From: Atrichornis clamosus | Lineage: Eukaryota; Chordata; Aves; Passeriformes; Menuridae | Length of the DNA: 64,000 nucleotides | Assembly: GCA_013400975.1 (NCBI GenBank) | Contig: WBMZ01000213.1 | Coordinates: 1-64,000 of the forward strand | Direction of reading: 5' to 3' | Shown here: piece by piece, positions 1-10,375 of the stretch | Numbering within the stretch: position 1 is the first letter of the stretch | Layout of the letters: each line of letters starts with the position of its first letter | Notes under the pieces: generated by a model | Databases searched by the model: none | What the model was told of the DNA's origin: nothing | Seen by the model: the letters and a program-made list of their open reading frames with translations, nothing else | Position numbers and translations under genes: made by a program

Positions 1-20
1 CCCTTCCCTTCCCTTCCCTT
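1..20. repeat. (CCCTT)n pentanucleotide microsatellite, cut by window edge
   Basis: Four perfect CCCTT units open the window and then stop abruptly at unique sequence. The array probably continues upstream of the window, so its real length is unknown. It is pure pyrimidine on this strand, like the larger block at 6603-7219, but the unit differs. Confidence 0.85.
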
Positions 21-2579
21 CAGGAAAGATAGTGACTACAGCTTTTCAGCCCAGCACAGGAACGATACAAACATCTGTGGAACTATGACCTAATAATACA
101 AATACTCTAATTTGTCTTGGAAATGACAGATCTTTGAGTGAGGACACTTGCAGGCAGTGAAAAGATAGTCTAGAGTAAAAACCAATTAATTTCATGAAGA
201 TATAAAAACACAGACACCTATGACATCATACCTTCCTGCTTGCCATGCAGAAAGGAAGAAAAGGCTTTTTTTTCTCCAGATGCCATAACTTGACATATAA
301 ATCAAATATGGATATTTTATTGTATTTTTAAGTTTTTTATTATGTTAATATGTTTTTCATTGTATTGGAGGAATCTATATCTCTAACATAGTCCAGAAGG
401 CAACCAAATATGAAAATCAATCCCGGTGAAAATGATCCAAATTCCTTTAAAGTTATTGCAATAGTGATATTTCTGTCATGCTAGCATCCTTTAATATTAC
501 ATTAATGAAAATCCATGAAAATGTGATAAGAGAATTATGTATGCAGTATGCATATGTAACAGTTAAAAAAATTCATCAAGTTACTAGTTTGAGAAACAAC
601 TTTTCCAGCTATAAAATGAGTAAAAATCACGTGGCAATTTCTAACAGTTTAAGCTCTTGCAGTACTGCTACTCATCATCTCCTACAGAAGGTTACCTGCA
701 GATAAACTCCTAAGACCAAATAATATAGCTACAGGAGACTGAAGTACTGAAGGGATGTAAAAGTGCTGACAACAATTGTCATTTGACATCAGTAATTCCA
801 GGGAATTTGTCATTTGGATGAGGACAGCTTTCAGCATAGCATTTCTTCCAAGTTTTATGGCCACATCTTGAGAGCTCCACGTTAAACCTATTGACCACAT
901 CTACATATCTCTGACCATTAAGTACTATCTCTTGATGCCCATGCACTGGGAGTGTCCTCAATACTCAAAGAAGCAGGTATGTGCCCACGACTACAGAACA
1001 GGACTGCATAAATAACATCTTTAAACTGTTGCAATTAAAGCTTTCAAAAGTCTTTCCAAAGAGTGATGTAATGATGATCAGATTAAAATCCGTCATGTAA
1101 TAATAATAGGTAATGAATAATATATCTTGATTACAGCTCATCTCAAGCCAATTATCACTAAAACAGATATGAACAAAGTAAGCCAGATGGTCTGGTAAAG
1201 AATGTCCATAAATATCCGAGCCACGCACCTTCTGGCATAAAGTGCCAAGATCTGCTTCCACTATTCACAGCAGGGAGCATCTTTCTCAGGAAATAATCTC
1301 TCTAAGCAGCTTGTTGAAACCAAAGTCCTTATTTGAAGGATAAAGTACAGCATAAAAGGAAGTTATAAGAAATAAGGTTGGAATAAAATAGAAATATAAA
1401 TGCAGGTAAGTCCTGTGGTAGAGCATCTCTCAGATATGAAGAGTCTGTACCGTGTTCCCTCTTTGTGGCTCTGATGCTAAACCTCCAAGATAAAATAAAG
1501 TACCCACAAAATAGCTCAGTAACAAACAAAAACTGATTGTATATGAAACCACTCAAGCTATAACACGACTAATCCAACGTGCAGTGCTTTAAATTGCTGA
1601 GAAGTTTGGAATCTTTTTTCTTTGTTTTTCCTTGGGGCTTCTCCATGTGCTGTAACTTCTCTATGCATGGAGACTATAGTTAGTATTTTCATTTGCTGCC
1701 TAAGTAGCAAATTACCCTGTAAACAGCCCACAAGAGCTGGTCTGTAATTGAATTGTAACTGTTGACTTTAGACATTTGGTATATTTGCTGCAAGAAGTAA
1801 ATTTTCAAAACTTCATCTTGATGCAGTCAGACAAAATGAAAGGTAATATTCTTTATCTGCCACAGATTGCTGCAGATGAACTGCTTTCATATGAGCTTAA
1901 ATAAGATTTAGTGTATTCCATCCTTCAGCTGGCCACAATTGAAAGTGATCAGGATCAATATAGCTGCCCCTGAATGCAGCCCGGTATTGTGCATTACAAT
2001 AGAGGAAATGGCTGTATTCAAAATTTTCCTGTGTCAAATTAATTTCCATGTTATCTCCAAATTCAATTAGATGGGAACCCCGTGTAACTAAAAAAGTGTC
2101 CGACATCCCTTAGTGACAAATTACGGTGCTTAGTGTGCATATCAAGGTGAAGTGTTGAGCCTTGCTAATCTTCTCACTAATTCTCAATTACCGTAAAATG
2201 AAGCCATAAATCACACAGACAGGGGATCGATGGAAATGTTGTTTTCAGGGTGATTGGCAGCCTCCCCAAAGGTTTTCTGTAAGTTGGTTTAAGGTTACCA
2301 TTCTCTAAGGGGAGGGATGAGGTAGTCTTGCTCAATCTCTATGATATAGGCCCACAGGCCTTTTGGGGATAGTGGGGAGGGACAGCACCAATTTCAGCCC
2401 ATCAGACATCCAATTTTTCTCCTTTTCATACCTGCTGTAGTAAATGAGAAACAAATTAAATTTCACTCCACTATCTCCACAGAAACCATTTAAATTTTTC
2501 ATGGAAACTAAATTGTCCCTAGACAAATAGCCCCCTGATTCTATGAAAATATACTGGAGCGCTGGGGACAGAAATAAAT
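21..2579. other. Unique AT-rich noncoding DNA, no gene seen
   Basis: Stops are frequent in all six frames and the longest open frame is just under 100 codons, with no recognisable domain. No CR1 tail, tRNA boxes or long tandem repeat was seen. Short runs of TAATAA type occur near 1100. I assign no function. Confidence 0.7.
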
Positions 2580-3310
2580 TTGTGTCACTCTGGATATGCC
2601 ATTCTCTGTAATGTCATTCACTGCCGGCCAATAAATGAGTCCCTCCCGGAACACAATGGTAAAGGCTTGTGCTCTGGTGGATTTGCATTGTTCCCCCACT
2701 CTGGAGCGGTCTAATATTCTTCCTGTTATTAATTTGCAGCCTAGGTTTTACATTCATGAGGCCAAGATTGAAATGTAAATGAGGCACAAAATAAGTAGTC
2801 AGCAGTAGCCCTGGCCGAGCAGCCTGTGTCATAGACTCATGGACTTACATGAAAATAGTTATCACTCAGAGAGATTAGCAGCTCAGAACATCAATCACTG
2901 CTGCAAGGAAACAATGAATAAAATCGCCCCGACATGAGGAAGGAAATTACCAGAGCTTTAAAGTGGAAAGGGAATATGTAATACTGCTACCTGTTGTTGA
3001 AGCACTAAGATGGCTGTAATAAAAGAAGCTGCGCTCCTTCTCTCTCACTCTCTTGCTCTCTCTCTCCCCCTCCCCTGTTCCTGTTGATAGGAGATATTTA
3101 AATTGTGCCATTTTTCTCATCTCAATTTATCTATTAAATGAGCTGCAGTTCCTTGGCCGGAGGTATACGATACTTCACATCACACTCAAATGAAACCCAG
3201 AGTTTTGAGACTGAACCCGCTTTAAAATGATGACACCCTATATATCATCCAATCTCTTGGCAAACAAATAGATATATAAGGCCTGAGTCCTCAGGTTTCT
3301 GGGAGGCTCA
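2580..3310. promoter_or_regulatory. Candidate conserved noncoding element (by appearance only)
   Basis: This stretch is unique, lacks transposon signatures, and carries several TAAT-type homeodomain cores, GATA-like sites and balanced A/T runs without long open frames. That texture is typical of vertebrate developmental enhancers in gene deserts. It is an inference from look alone: no alignment was made. A CT-rich tract (3033-3082) interrupts it. Confidence 0.25.
3033..3082. repeat. CT-rich low-complexity tract
   Basis: About 50 bases almost purely C and T on the plus strand, with CTCTCTCT runs followed by CCCCCTCCCC. It is interrupted by a few purines, so it is low-complexity DNA and not a clean microsatellite. 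Confidence 0.75.
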
Positions 3311-5479
3311 GAGGATGCCAGACTTTACTCCACAGTTGTGCTTTCCTAATTCTCAGATGGTGCAAAAGTCCTGCAGGACAAAACGCAAGTGGGGCAGTCT
3401 CAGGTCAGCTCTTCTTCAACAGCCTCTGAACAACTCTAAGGACCTCTCCTAACAACCAGAACCTGGAAAAGATTCAGCTGATTCTCCTTTACTTCAGCAG
3501 CTTTGATCTCCTTCATCAGAAGGGGAAGTGTTGCAGATCCACCCTGCCTTTTCAAAGCTACCCCAAATTTTTCCTGATGCCTAGAGAACTTCCAGGTGCA
3601 TGTATCCACAAATAATAATGGCTTTGCTGACCTTGGTATGCAACTTCTGCTCAGATAAATAATTTCTTAAAATGCACTAGTTCACATCTCTAGTTAGTCA
3701 GCATGGTTTCTAAAGTGATATTAAATTTATATACCTTTGTGCTCCAAAGCGACACATTTTCTGGACTCACCCTTCATCTTACCAGGGTATGTTACATTAC
3801 CTGTTGGACTTTTTTCTTGAATGTTCTCCGTATTCAGTAAATGCAAAACATTATTCCATCTACCACAGTTAGTTTTGCCTTTATGAGGAAATGTGCCTGA
3901 TTATCACAGGTGGACAGCAAGAACACATTCTTATAGTGTTTGTTCTTTAGACAACCACATTTTACTAAAAACGTGCCAATTTCTGGTCTAACTTTTCATT
4001 CCCCAAAATTTAGATTTTCAAAAACAGCTTTAAAAGTTTGTCCTAGTAAGAGGAGATCAAAGAAAATGCCAAAATAAATTCTAGTGCTTTCTATTCGGAG
4101 GTAGGTTGTAAATGTGGTTGGTCATGAGAGTGACATACACACATGCCTCTGCAGCGGACAGCAGCGTCTCTCTGACCTGCTTTCCCAAGGATACTGGACT
4201 CCTTTTCACATATCTCCCTTCAAAAAAACCTGTTTGCAGGGACAATTATATATCAGGAAATGGTTCAGTCTGGGTATGTTTTCAGTTGCCTTACAACTCT
4301 TAAGACTCTTTAAAAGTATATCAAATTTGAAACAGTTACAAATATAATTCTTCCCTTTTCATGCAACTTGATTTGGGATTTAAGATAAATTATTTAATAC
4401 ATTTTTACCTTAGATATGACTTTCCATGTAACACCTCTCATTTAAGATATAAATGCTTTTCATGCAAAAATACCAAAGGACTCTGAAAAGCTTTATATTT
4501 TGATACCAGTTTGAAAACAGAAAAACCAAATCTTAGAAAATTGGCTTAGGAAAGTGGCAATGACAGTAAGATTGGAAACTAAATCTCCATTTTCTGTGTA
4601 AAACTGTAGATCATGCTGCCTTCAGCAATCAGCTTTCCATTCCATTCCTTATCAGGAGGAAGAATTAATTAATATATGTTAGAAACTGAAGAAAGCTAGT
4701 AGAAGAATTCTGTGTGAAGTGCACAAAATAATGAATATTTCTTATTATATGGACAATGGACATTTTGGTCAAATAATCCCCAGAGAATCAGAACTGAGCT
4801 GAACAAAGTACTAGCATATCAGAGCTATTGTACATCAGAGAAAGCAACACTTTCGTGAAAAGCTACTTTTTTCACAATAGAGATGCTACTATTTTCAATG
4901 AATGTTCATTTTTAAAAGCACAATACAGCCAGATTATACAGAGAGAGTTTTGAACAATAATGTGTAGTAATGTGTTCAGTAACCTTTATTCTGTTTCTTT
5001 CTGCAGAAGTTCACTAAGGATAATGCACACAGCTATGAAAAAGAGCTTGAAATTTAAGAGAAGCAAAAAGCCAACATAAAATCAGCGGTTCAGCTGTGTA
5101 TTAAAATGTTCTTTTGAGAGGTCGAGAAATTGATCATGGGTGAGCTAGCAGAACATATTGAACATTAAACTTCTTTGTTCTTTATTTCCTTGCTTAAAAA
5201 GACAAAGTCAGACCCAACTTGTTACTGGAGCTTTAGAGCCCAGCAGCAGTGTGCAATTTGTGGCTAAGGAGCAAGAGCAACACAACTCACATGGTTCCCA
5301 CACTAGGCAGCAGCTTCTGCTCTCAAACCCCTCCTCTCTTCCTCGTGTTGTCATTGTCTTCACTCTTAGTGTCTCAAAATATCTTTTTAATTGCTTATCA
5401 AATGGATAGTTATTGTATCATAAAATCTTCAAAGCCATTTCCCAGTCCCATTCAGTTGTGGAGCTGAACTTTTATACAA
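3311..5479. other. Unique noncoding DNA, no gene seen
   Basis: AT-rich single-copy-looking DNA. The largest open frames are about 60-80 codons and two of them overlap in different frames around 4112-4347, as expected by chance. No repeats or structural RNA signatures were recognised. Confidence 0.65.
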
Positions 5480-5890
5480 TGATATATCACAATGGATTAT
5501 GCTAATAAGCTTGTTAATAGCTCCAGCGGTGTTAACTGAGCGCATTAAAACAAACTGGTCCTTGCAATAGATTGGGAAATGTTTTATAAGGGGCATGTGA
5601 TCTAAGAGCAGTCATGACAAGGCTAGTAAATAATAGCAGAAACTGGCATGACCAAAGAAATACTCACCTAAATTATTTATGTGTTAATCAAAAATACAGT
5701 TGTTAAGCAATATCATTAGTTCATTACTAATTGGTTTATGGATTTGTGATGAATTACTTATTTGCATGCAAAGTAAACCCTCAGCCTTTTGTTCATCATT
5801 TCTAACCTTCAAATCTTTGCAGGTTTCCTCTCTGCAGCCCTCGTCCTTCACTAAAATGATTACATCAGCTTGTCAGAGAAAGTAGATTTT
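5480..5890. promoter_or_regulatory. Candidate regulatory element with POU-type palindrome
   Basis: Unique AT-rich block with several TAAT and ATTA cores (for instance around 5500-5520 and 5715-5735) and a perfect 12-bp palindrome, TTTGCATGCAAA, at 5761-5772. With the A at 5760 this contains the octamer ATTTGCAT, the classical POU/OCT site, read on both strands as overlapping half sites. The motif is seen directly; enhancer function and conservation are inferred and unproven. Confidence 0.3.
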
Positions 5891-6602
5891 CAAGGTAAAG
5901 ACATAATTTTCTTCTGAAATGTATGCAATATATTATTGTCATATATTTTTAAAAAGTCGTAATATATCAGAATTTCATGCTTGAGAGAAATGCAATTAAT
6001 GCTGTACAGTGTATATTTCTCCTTACTCTCCACCAAAAATCCTACACTTTGAACATTTATTAGTAGTGGAGACAGTGATCTTGCTTTGTTCATATATATC
6101 AAGCTGGAGTGTCAGGCACGTTATTGTGAGGAATGCTAAATTCCACCTTACTAATGGTCAGATTGGGCTGAATATAACCAAAGAATTTTATCACACCTCT
6201 GCATGTGTTGTGGGACATCCTAGAGAAGTGGCAAGATGCTTTGAACAAAGGTGAAGATCTGCCTTTCATGTGGTGCCTGAACACATCATCAAGTTTCTTA
6301 ATTATAAGGTTTTCAGAGCTGCAGTCTCTCATCAGGCACATCTTTTCTTGTGCTTTGTTTCCCTCTCTTCTTCATCTACTTATTGCAGTTCCTTCGTGTC
6401 ATCTCCTCTGTTTTTCTACCCCCATTTCCCTCTGTGTAACATTTTTCCTTCCCACTTGTCCCCTTCTATGCAACACAGTGACCTGTGTTCCCAACTCACA
6501 TCCATTTTTTTCCACTCTCACTACTTCAGACTGAAGGAGCTAGACCCAGGAATTACCATTGCATTTCTTCCAGGGTATTTTCCCTGTAAGGAAAGCTTAG
6601 AC
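5891..6602. other. Noncoding DNA leading into the pyrimidine block
   Basis: No gene recognised. From about 6350 the plus strand becomes increasingly pyrimidine-rich (many TTCC, CTTC and CCCTTC runs), which opens reading frames by removing purine-containing stop codons. The frames that run from 6270 into the repeat are produced by this bias and are not genes. Confidence 0.6.
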
Positions 6603-7219
6603 TTACTCTATCCTTTTCCCATTTTCCCTTTTTCCCTTGTTCCCTTTTTCCCTTTTCCCCTTTTCTTTCCTTTCTTTCTTTCTCTTTTTTTTTCTTTTTT
6701 TCTTTTTCCTTTCCTTTTCTTTCTCTTTTTTTTTCTTTTTTTCTTTTTCCTTTCCTTTTCTTTCTCTTTTTTTTTCTTTTTTTCTTTTTCCTTTCCTTTT
6801 CTTTCTCTTTTTTTTTCTTTTTTTCTTTTTCCTTTCCTTTTCTTTCTCTTTTTTTTTCTTTTTTTCTTTTTCCTTTCCTTTTCTTTCTCTTTTTTTTTCT
6901 TTTTTTCTTTTTCCTTTCCTTTTCTTTCTCTTTTTTTTTCTTTTTTTCTTTTTCCTTTCCTTTTCTTTCTCTTTTTTTTTCTTTTTTTCTTTTTCCTTTC
7001 CTTTTCTTTCTCTTTTTTTTTCTTTTTTTCTTTTTCCTTTCCTTTTCTTTCTCTTTTTTTTTCTTTTTTTCTTTTTCCTTTCCTTTTCTTTCTCTTTTTT
7101 TTTCTTTTTTTCTTTTTCCTTTCCTTTTCTTTCTCTTTTTTTTTCTTTTTTTCTTTTTCCTTTCCTTTTCTTTCCCTTTCCTTTTCCCTTTCCCTTTCCC
7201 TCTTCACTTTTCTTTTCAA
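6603..7219. repeat. Long polypyrimidine block
   Basis: On the plus strand every base from 6640 to 7205 is C or T (566 nt without a purine). The flanks (6603-6639, 7206-7219) are nearly so. The left part is built of TTTTCCC-like units and the right part (7170-7204) of CCTTTCC/CCCTTT-like units. Between them lies a perfect 41-bp minisatellite. Such homopurine-homopyrimidine DNA can form intramolecular triplexes and stalls polymerases. The long open frames on both strands here (poly-Phe/Leu/Ser on plus, poly-Lys/Glu/Arg on minus) are composition artefacts. Confidence 0.95.
6678..7169. repeat. 41-bp pyrimidine minisatellite, 12 identical copies
   Basis: Units start at 6678, 6719, 6760 and so on every 41 bp to 7129, giving 12 x 41 = 492 bp. 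Written as run lengths, each unit is C T3 C T C T9 C T7 C T5 CC T3 CC T4. I found no substitution between copies. Perfect identity means very recent expansion or strong homogenisation, so copy number is probably polymorphic. 41 is not a multiple of 3, so the encoded peptide pattern repeats every 41 residues (123 bp) in each frame, which explains the false ORFs. Confidence 0.95.
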
Positions 7220-8705
7220 ACCTTAGTAGTGTAAAATCATGTGAGGCATGAACATAATTAAATTAAATTAATATTGTCCTTCAGCTTGACACACTTTTTC
7301 TTGAACTTCTCTCTCTTGGAATGCAAATAATAAGAATAATTATTTTATATTTTAAAAAGTATATTCTTCAAAGAGGTAGGGATCAGTATAAGATTCCCAG
7401 AGTTTTATCACCTGTTGTTATTATTAAGCAGAAGTTCGATATATATTAATGAAAATAGACCCGGTAAGGACCAGAAGTCCAGGATACGAAAGCAAGGTTC
7501 TGTGAGCAAAAACTAATCCAGATGGAGGTGAACTCTCTTTTAACCAATGTCTCTTTGTAATGAACTAACCAGATCTCACCTTTCAAACAAATCCTGCAAT
7601 TGATTTTCATTTCCTTTACAGAAATCTATTTTCTGAATATCTCGAAAACCCTTCTATTAGTTGACATTCTGGGGTTTTATGTTTGCAAGCACAGAGGTTG
7701 TAGTGCATTTTCCAGCAGCTGCAGGTTGTTTTTCTTTGATATTTATCATCCACAATCTGCCTCAACCCTGCAAGACATGCATCACAGCCTAATCCAAGCA
7801 AGTCTCACAAGGACAATAGAGACCTGAACAAAATGCAAAAAGAAAGTGAAAGGTAACACAGAAGAGGACAACCCAAGATAATGAACTTTTAATGGTGTTA
7901 TAAAGCAAAATTATCATTACCGATAAGAATTTATTGTGATGTAAAATTAATAATAATAGACAATATAAAGGGACAGCATAAAGAGGCACCTGCTTTCCAA
8001 ATATTTCTTGTCCAGAGGTGAATGTATCATCCAGTTCAGTCATACCTTGGTTCAGTACCACATGCAAGTAAATATTGCAAATAACTTTGTACAATTCTCT
8101 ATCTTTCTGTGGTGGAGACCTTAGGTCAGAAAAATCCATGTCCAGAGGTCCTATTTAAATTAATCTTGGATGAATGTAGAAACCATGATGAGGTTCTTTA
8201 AACTCCTTATTTCATGCTGAAAGACAAAAAGAGAAAGGTTTCCTATTTTCCAAGCAAGTTAGTGCTGTAGAAATTTGAAAATCGACTATGAAAAATTAAA
8301 TTTCCCACTAACATCTCACGTCATGAAAAAGCCAATGTGTACACTAGGTCCCTTTTTTGCTGCCCATATGTTGCAATCCTGACCTTGTGAAACTCTATTT
8401 GAGGAAGAGTGGAGAAAAAGAAATTATCTTCTCTATGATCCTTCAGTTCTTTGCCCTTTGCTGACACAATCAGATTTTGACAATTATGTTAGTCTCCTCC
8501 CTTATACCAGTAAGAACTATTTTGAGCTATTTAGTAATAAACTGTTTCTGAAAACTTAAAACAAATTGTCAAAACATATTAATTTTCACTTAATTTACCA
8601 TCCTTTCAGAATAGAATACAAGATTTAATACTTTTTCTACAGCAAAATCATTCCAGCTAGCAACCTCATTAGACTTGACAACCCACTTTTAGATACTAAA
8701 ACTAG
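7220..8705. other. Unique noncoding DNA, no gene seen
   Basis: AT-rich sequence between the pyrimidine block and the CR1 tail. The longest open frame, 7789-8139 on the minus strand, is 116 codons with no recognisable domain. No RNA gene or repeat was recognised. Confidence 0.65.
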
Positions 8706-10375
8706 AATCAGAGAATCATAGAATTGTCAAGGTTGGCAAAGATGTCTACAATTATCAGTTCAAACTATTAACACAGCACATCCGACTGCACCAATAAACC
8801 ATGACCCTAAGTGCCACTTGTACACATCTTTTAAATACCTCCAGCAATGGTGATTCCATCACTTCACTTGTCAAACATTTTGGTGAAGAAATTTTTTCTC
8901 AATATTCAGCCTAAACTTCCCCTGTGCAACTTGAGGCCATTTCATCTTGTACTATTGCTTTCTGCTTGGGAGAAGAAACTGGCCCCTACTTCATTACAAT
9001 CTCCTTTCAGGTCGTGGTAGAGAGCCGGAAGTTCTCCACAAGTTCTACAGACTGAACAACCTCAGGTCTCTCAGTCACTCACCAGACTTGTGCTCCACAC
9101 CCTTCACCAGCTCTCTGGACTCGCTCCAGCACCTCAATGTCTATTTTGAAGTGTGGGGCCCAAAACTAAGCCCAGGATTCAAGGTATGACCCCACCAGTG
9201 CTGTGTACAAGGGGAAAATCACTTCCCTCATCCTCCTGCCCACACTATTGCTGATATAGGCCAGGATGCCACTGGCCTTCTTGGCCACCTGGGCACACAC
9301 TGACTCATATTCAGCAGCTGTTAACCAGAACCCACAGGTTTTTTTCCTCTGTGCCACTTTCCAGCCACTCTGCCCCCAGCCTGTAGCACCACATGTGGTT
9401 GTCATGATTGGCACGGCTCCTTAATGAACCTCATGCCATTGGCTGCAGCCTGTCCAGATCCCTCTGCGGAGCCTCTCTACTCTCCAGCAGATCAACACTC
9501 AACATGGAGTGGTCTGCAACCAGACTGAGGGTGAACTCAATCACCTGGTCCAGATCATTGATGAATATATTAAACAGGACTGGCCCCAGTACCGAGCTCT
9601 AGGGAACACCACTGGTGACTGACCACCAACTGGACGTAACTCCATTCACCACCACTCTCTGTGCCTGGACTCCCAGCTTTTTCCCCAGTGAACAATGCAC
9701 CCATCCAAGCCATGAGCAGTCACTTTCTCCAGGAGAATGATGTGAGCCTTCTCTCCTGGTTGTCCTGCATGTACTGTGTGTTGGCACTGGAGATCATCTG
9801 CTCCATGACCTTCCCCAGAACAGAGGTTAGACTGACAGACCTGTAGTTCCCCAACTCTTCCTTATAACCCTTCTTGTAGATGGGCATCACATATTCTGAA
9901 TGTTATTAACTGGGAGCTCCACAATAAGATGGGACTGCAGGTAAATCATGGAAAGTATCTCAGTGAGCACTTCCATCAACTCTCTCAGTGTCCTCAGACA
10001 GATCTCATCCAGCCCCATAGACTTGGGTGAGTCTAATTGACTGAGCAGGTTGCTGACCATTTCCCCTTGGATTAGAGGACTTCGTTATTCTCCCCATCCC
10101 TGTCTTCCAGCTCAGGAGCTGGGTACCAGGAGAACAACCACTGTAACTATAAAAGACTGGAACAGAGAAGGTATTAAGTACCTCAGCCTGTTCCTCATCC
10201 TATGTTGCTGTGTTTCCTCCTGGACAAAATAAAGGATGGAGAGTTTCCTTAGCCATCCTTTTGTTACTGATATCTTTTTAAAACTTTTTTTTCATTTTTT
10301 ATGGGCAGATTAAGTTCTAGTTCGGCTTTGGCCCTTCTGATTTTCTCTGTGCATAACCTCACAATATCCTTGTGA
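8706..10375 (-). mobile_element. CR1 LINE retrotransposon, 5'-truncated and inactive
   Basis: A CR1-family non-LTR retrotransposon lying on the minus strand. Its 3' end is at the left: the plus strand opens with GAATCATAGAATT, the complement of the CR1 tail motif. Reading leftward from about 10375, the broken frames show the pre-RT linker, the reverse transcriptase and the short C-terminal region, whose end (ESPxLEVFKR type) is at about 8800-8860. The 3' UTR is only about 100 bp. The endonuclease half and the 5' UTR are missing, the usual result of aborted target-primed reverse transcription. Frameshifts, stops and internal deletion show an old, dead copy. CR1 is the dominant LINE of birds and is also found in turtles and crocodilians. 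Confidence 0.93.
8800..10375 (-). pseudogene. CR1 ORF2 reverse-transcriptase pseudogene
   Basis: Residual ORF2 of the CR1 element, which in active copies makes cDNA at the insertion site. In order along the minus strand: a pre-RT motif near 10368-10300 (EKIRRAKAELELNL), KSMG near 10020, IYKKG and GNYRSVSLTS near 9880-9840, then LGKVMEQ. The region that should carry RT motif A (LDFSKAFD type) is deleted near 9750-9775. A frameshift follows before the piece QRVVVNG...VTSGVP, which runs into an in-frame TAG at 9599-9601 (a CAG to TAG change in the usual GVPQGS). After it come [14 protein letters not shown] and a degraded catalytic motif C: FADD has become VADH (9509-9520). Next come RLGAEWLES near 9370 and [14 protein letters not shown] near 9290-9245. 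Two lost catalytic sites plus several frame breaks make it non-functional. Confidence 0.92.

Noticed and set aside
6270..7226. 318-codon open frame, with a 204-codon frame on the same strand and 203 codons opposite
   Set aside because: All are products of a purine-free tandem repeat; the peptide pattern is the 41-bp unit translated, with no gene-like content.
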